A stretch of 64,000 nucleotides of DNA from positions 1,240,001 through 1,304,000 of the forward strand of contig NZ_CP016444.1 in NCBI RefSeq assembly GCF_001742165.1, given 5' to 3'. The DNA is from Burkholderia stabilis. Lineage in GTDB: Bacteria > Pseudomonadota > Gammaproteobacteria > Burkholderiales > Burkholderiaceae. Below the pieces are notes generated by a model. The model was given only the letters and a program-made list of their open reading frames with translations. It ran no database searches and was not told the DNA's origin. The position numbers were made by a program, and so were the translations under genes. Within the stretch, counting starts at the first letter, position 1. Every line of letters begins with the position of its first letter. This document shows positions 63,197 to 64,000 of this stretch, piece by piece.

Positions 63197-64000
63197 TCAG
63201 GCCACGGCCTCGAAATGGCCGCCCTTGTCCCAGATGACGACGGTACGCGCATTCATCGCTTCGGACCCGAGGCGGTCGCGGTGAACGACACCGTTCAGTT
63301 CCGACACGACCTCCACGCTCAGTTTCGGCCGGACACCCGGGTCGCTGTTGATCAGATCGACCAACGCACGCGCGGCGCTGCTACCCGCGGAAATTTTCTC
63401 GTTGCCGGCCAGATCGAGATGCGAAGCAGCGCTCAGGATAGTGCGATATTGATCGACCCGGGCCGAGTGCGACGAGCGGTAATCGCCCGTCGCATGCTGC
63501 AGCAGCGAAATCAGGAAGCAGTTATTGCTGCCGTCATTCGTCTCGCCGTCATTGGGTATGGATCGCATTCCCGCCCGATCGAGCGCGCGCTGGATGTGCG
63601 ACGTGGTCATCTGCGCGGATGTGACCTCCCGGTAGTACGCCAGCTTGTCCGGATAGACCTGCCGCATGTCGGCGCTCAGATCGTCCCAGTCGGTGATGCG
63701 CGTCTCGTCGGCCGTCGCCGCCGCGTCGAAATTCTCGTCGATGACGGGCAAACTCTTCAGCAAGGCTTCCGTCCGACTCTGTTCAAGCGCGAGACGCAAC
63801 TGCGCATCTTCTTCCGCCTGGCTGGCGGGAGGTTGCAGGTCGCCAAGACCTCGTCGCCGCTCTTGAATGAATGCTGCGTGGCCCGATGTGGTTGGCCACG
63901 GCACGGTGGGCAGGTGACGTCCTTCGACGATTGACGCGTGACCTGGCCGGAACGACGGCTGCGATGGCCACGCCGTTCCCGGAACCTGAACGGCAGGCCG
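63197..64000 (-). CDS. UIM plus OTU-like cysteine protease, candidate deubiquitinase effector (5' end outside window)
   Basis: 267 residues are visible and the frame stays open to the window edge with no ATG, so the N-terminus is missing. Residues 63-78 (63767-63814) read EEDAQLRLALEQSRTE, which fits the ubiquitin-interacting motif EEDxxLxxAxxxSxxE fully. A domain of about 130 residues follows with NDGSNNCFLISLLQ (Cys161 at 63518-63520, after Asp156) and ends with GGHFEAV (His262). Cys before His, with a late HFxxV, fits the OTU order. Such a pair would bind and cut ubiquitin, a eukaryotic target. The visible N-terminus is Pro-rich, as in secreted effectors. A GTG at 63904 is a less likely start. 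Confidence 0.7.
   Translation of the reverse strand, partial: RPAVQVPGTAWPSQPSFRPGHASIVEGRHLPTVPWPTTSGHAAFIQERRRGLGDLQPPASQAEEDAQLRLALEQSRTEALLKSLPVIDENFDAAATADETRITDWDDLSADMRQVYPDKLAYYREVTSAQMTTSHIQRALDRAGMRSIPNDGETNDGSNNCFLISLLQHATGDYRSSHSARVDQYRTILSAASHLDLAGNEKISAGSSAARALVDLINSDPGVRPKLSVEVVSELNGVVHRDRLGSEAMNARTVVIWDKGGHFEAVA

Noticed and set aside
1..64000. CRISPR arrays, rRNA, complete tRNA genes, insertion sequences, replication origin
   Set aside because: Looked for and not seen: no spaced direct repeats of the right type, no rRNA-like segments, no transposase motifs and no DnaA-box cluster.

Overview
The window looks like a secondary replicon of a Burkholderia-type betaproteobacterium. 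It is GC-rich with dense short-spaced operons, LysR, IclR, TetR and AraC regulators, a Burkholderia-style general porin and many CoA-ester enzymes. The genus is inferred from gene style only. About nine tenths of the window is accessory catabolism. The right end (about 58.3-64.0 kb) is different: its left part is visibly AT-richer and it codes for effector-like proteins.

Left part (1-24.9 kb). A truncated nitroreductase, an acyl-CoA ligase and an AraC/GyrI regulator come first. Next, a LysR gene (3394-4323) diverges from acyl-CoA dehydrogenase - etfB - etfA - MaoC-like hydratase - class III CoA-transferase - CitE-like lyase. The hydratase/CoA-transferase/lyase trio, with a LysR, an acyl-CoA dehydrogenase and a nearby MmgE/PrpD protein, resembles the itaconate (Ich/Ict/Ccl) cluster of Pseudomonas aeruginosa. 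A strong terminator ends this operon. A leftward set follows: enoyl-CoA hydratase, SMP-30 lactonase, two aldehyde dehydrogenases, Zn alcohol dehydrogenase, two MmgE/PrpD proteins and an MFS permease. A rightward PrpD - aldehyde dehydrogenase - SDR set is divergent from it.

Middle (25-51 kb). Here lie a porin, two paralogous alpha/beta hydrolases (one without its catalytic serine), a TetR gene, a second nitroreductase, two tandem IclR genes, pyruvate carboxylase, and an acyl-CoA dehydrogenase coupled to a tiny protein that has a second copy nearby. A full beta-oxidation-like operon (hydratase, SDR, thiolase, CoA ligase, CoA-transferase), a LysR, an enoyl-CoA hydratase and a chemoreceptor follow. 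Two intergenic DNA motifs tie the region together. One is a palindrome of the form WCTAnC....GnTAGW, found six times (TetR-like). The other is an 11-mer TGTACGGAACA (or its core), found eight times in front of catabolic genes and the IclR operon.

Right-middle (50-58 kb). A metallo-beta-lactamase-fold hydrolase, an aldehyde dehydrogenase and a frameshifted GMC oxidoreductase form one operon. A Rieske oxygenase with a small partner protein faces an MFS transporter across a regulatory region holding two of the palindromes.

Right end (58.3-64 kb): a candidate type III effector island. It codes for a Fic-like protein with a variant HPMKDGNCR motif, an AAA+/SF3-like ATPase with hydrophobic helices behind a perfect TTCGC-N15-TTCGC box (PIP/hrpII type), a protein of about 40-residue helical repeats, and, cut by the window edge, a protein joining a ubiquitin-interacting motif to an OTU-like Cys-His protease domain. 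Together these suggest host-directed AMPylation and deubiquitination, controlled by an HrpB/HrpX-type activator. This is the most novel part of the window.
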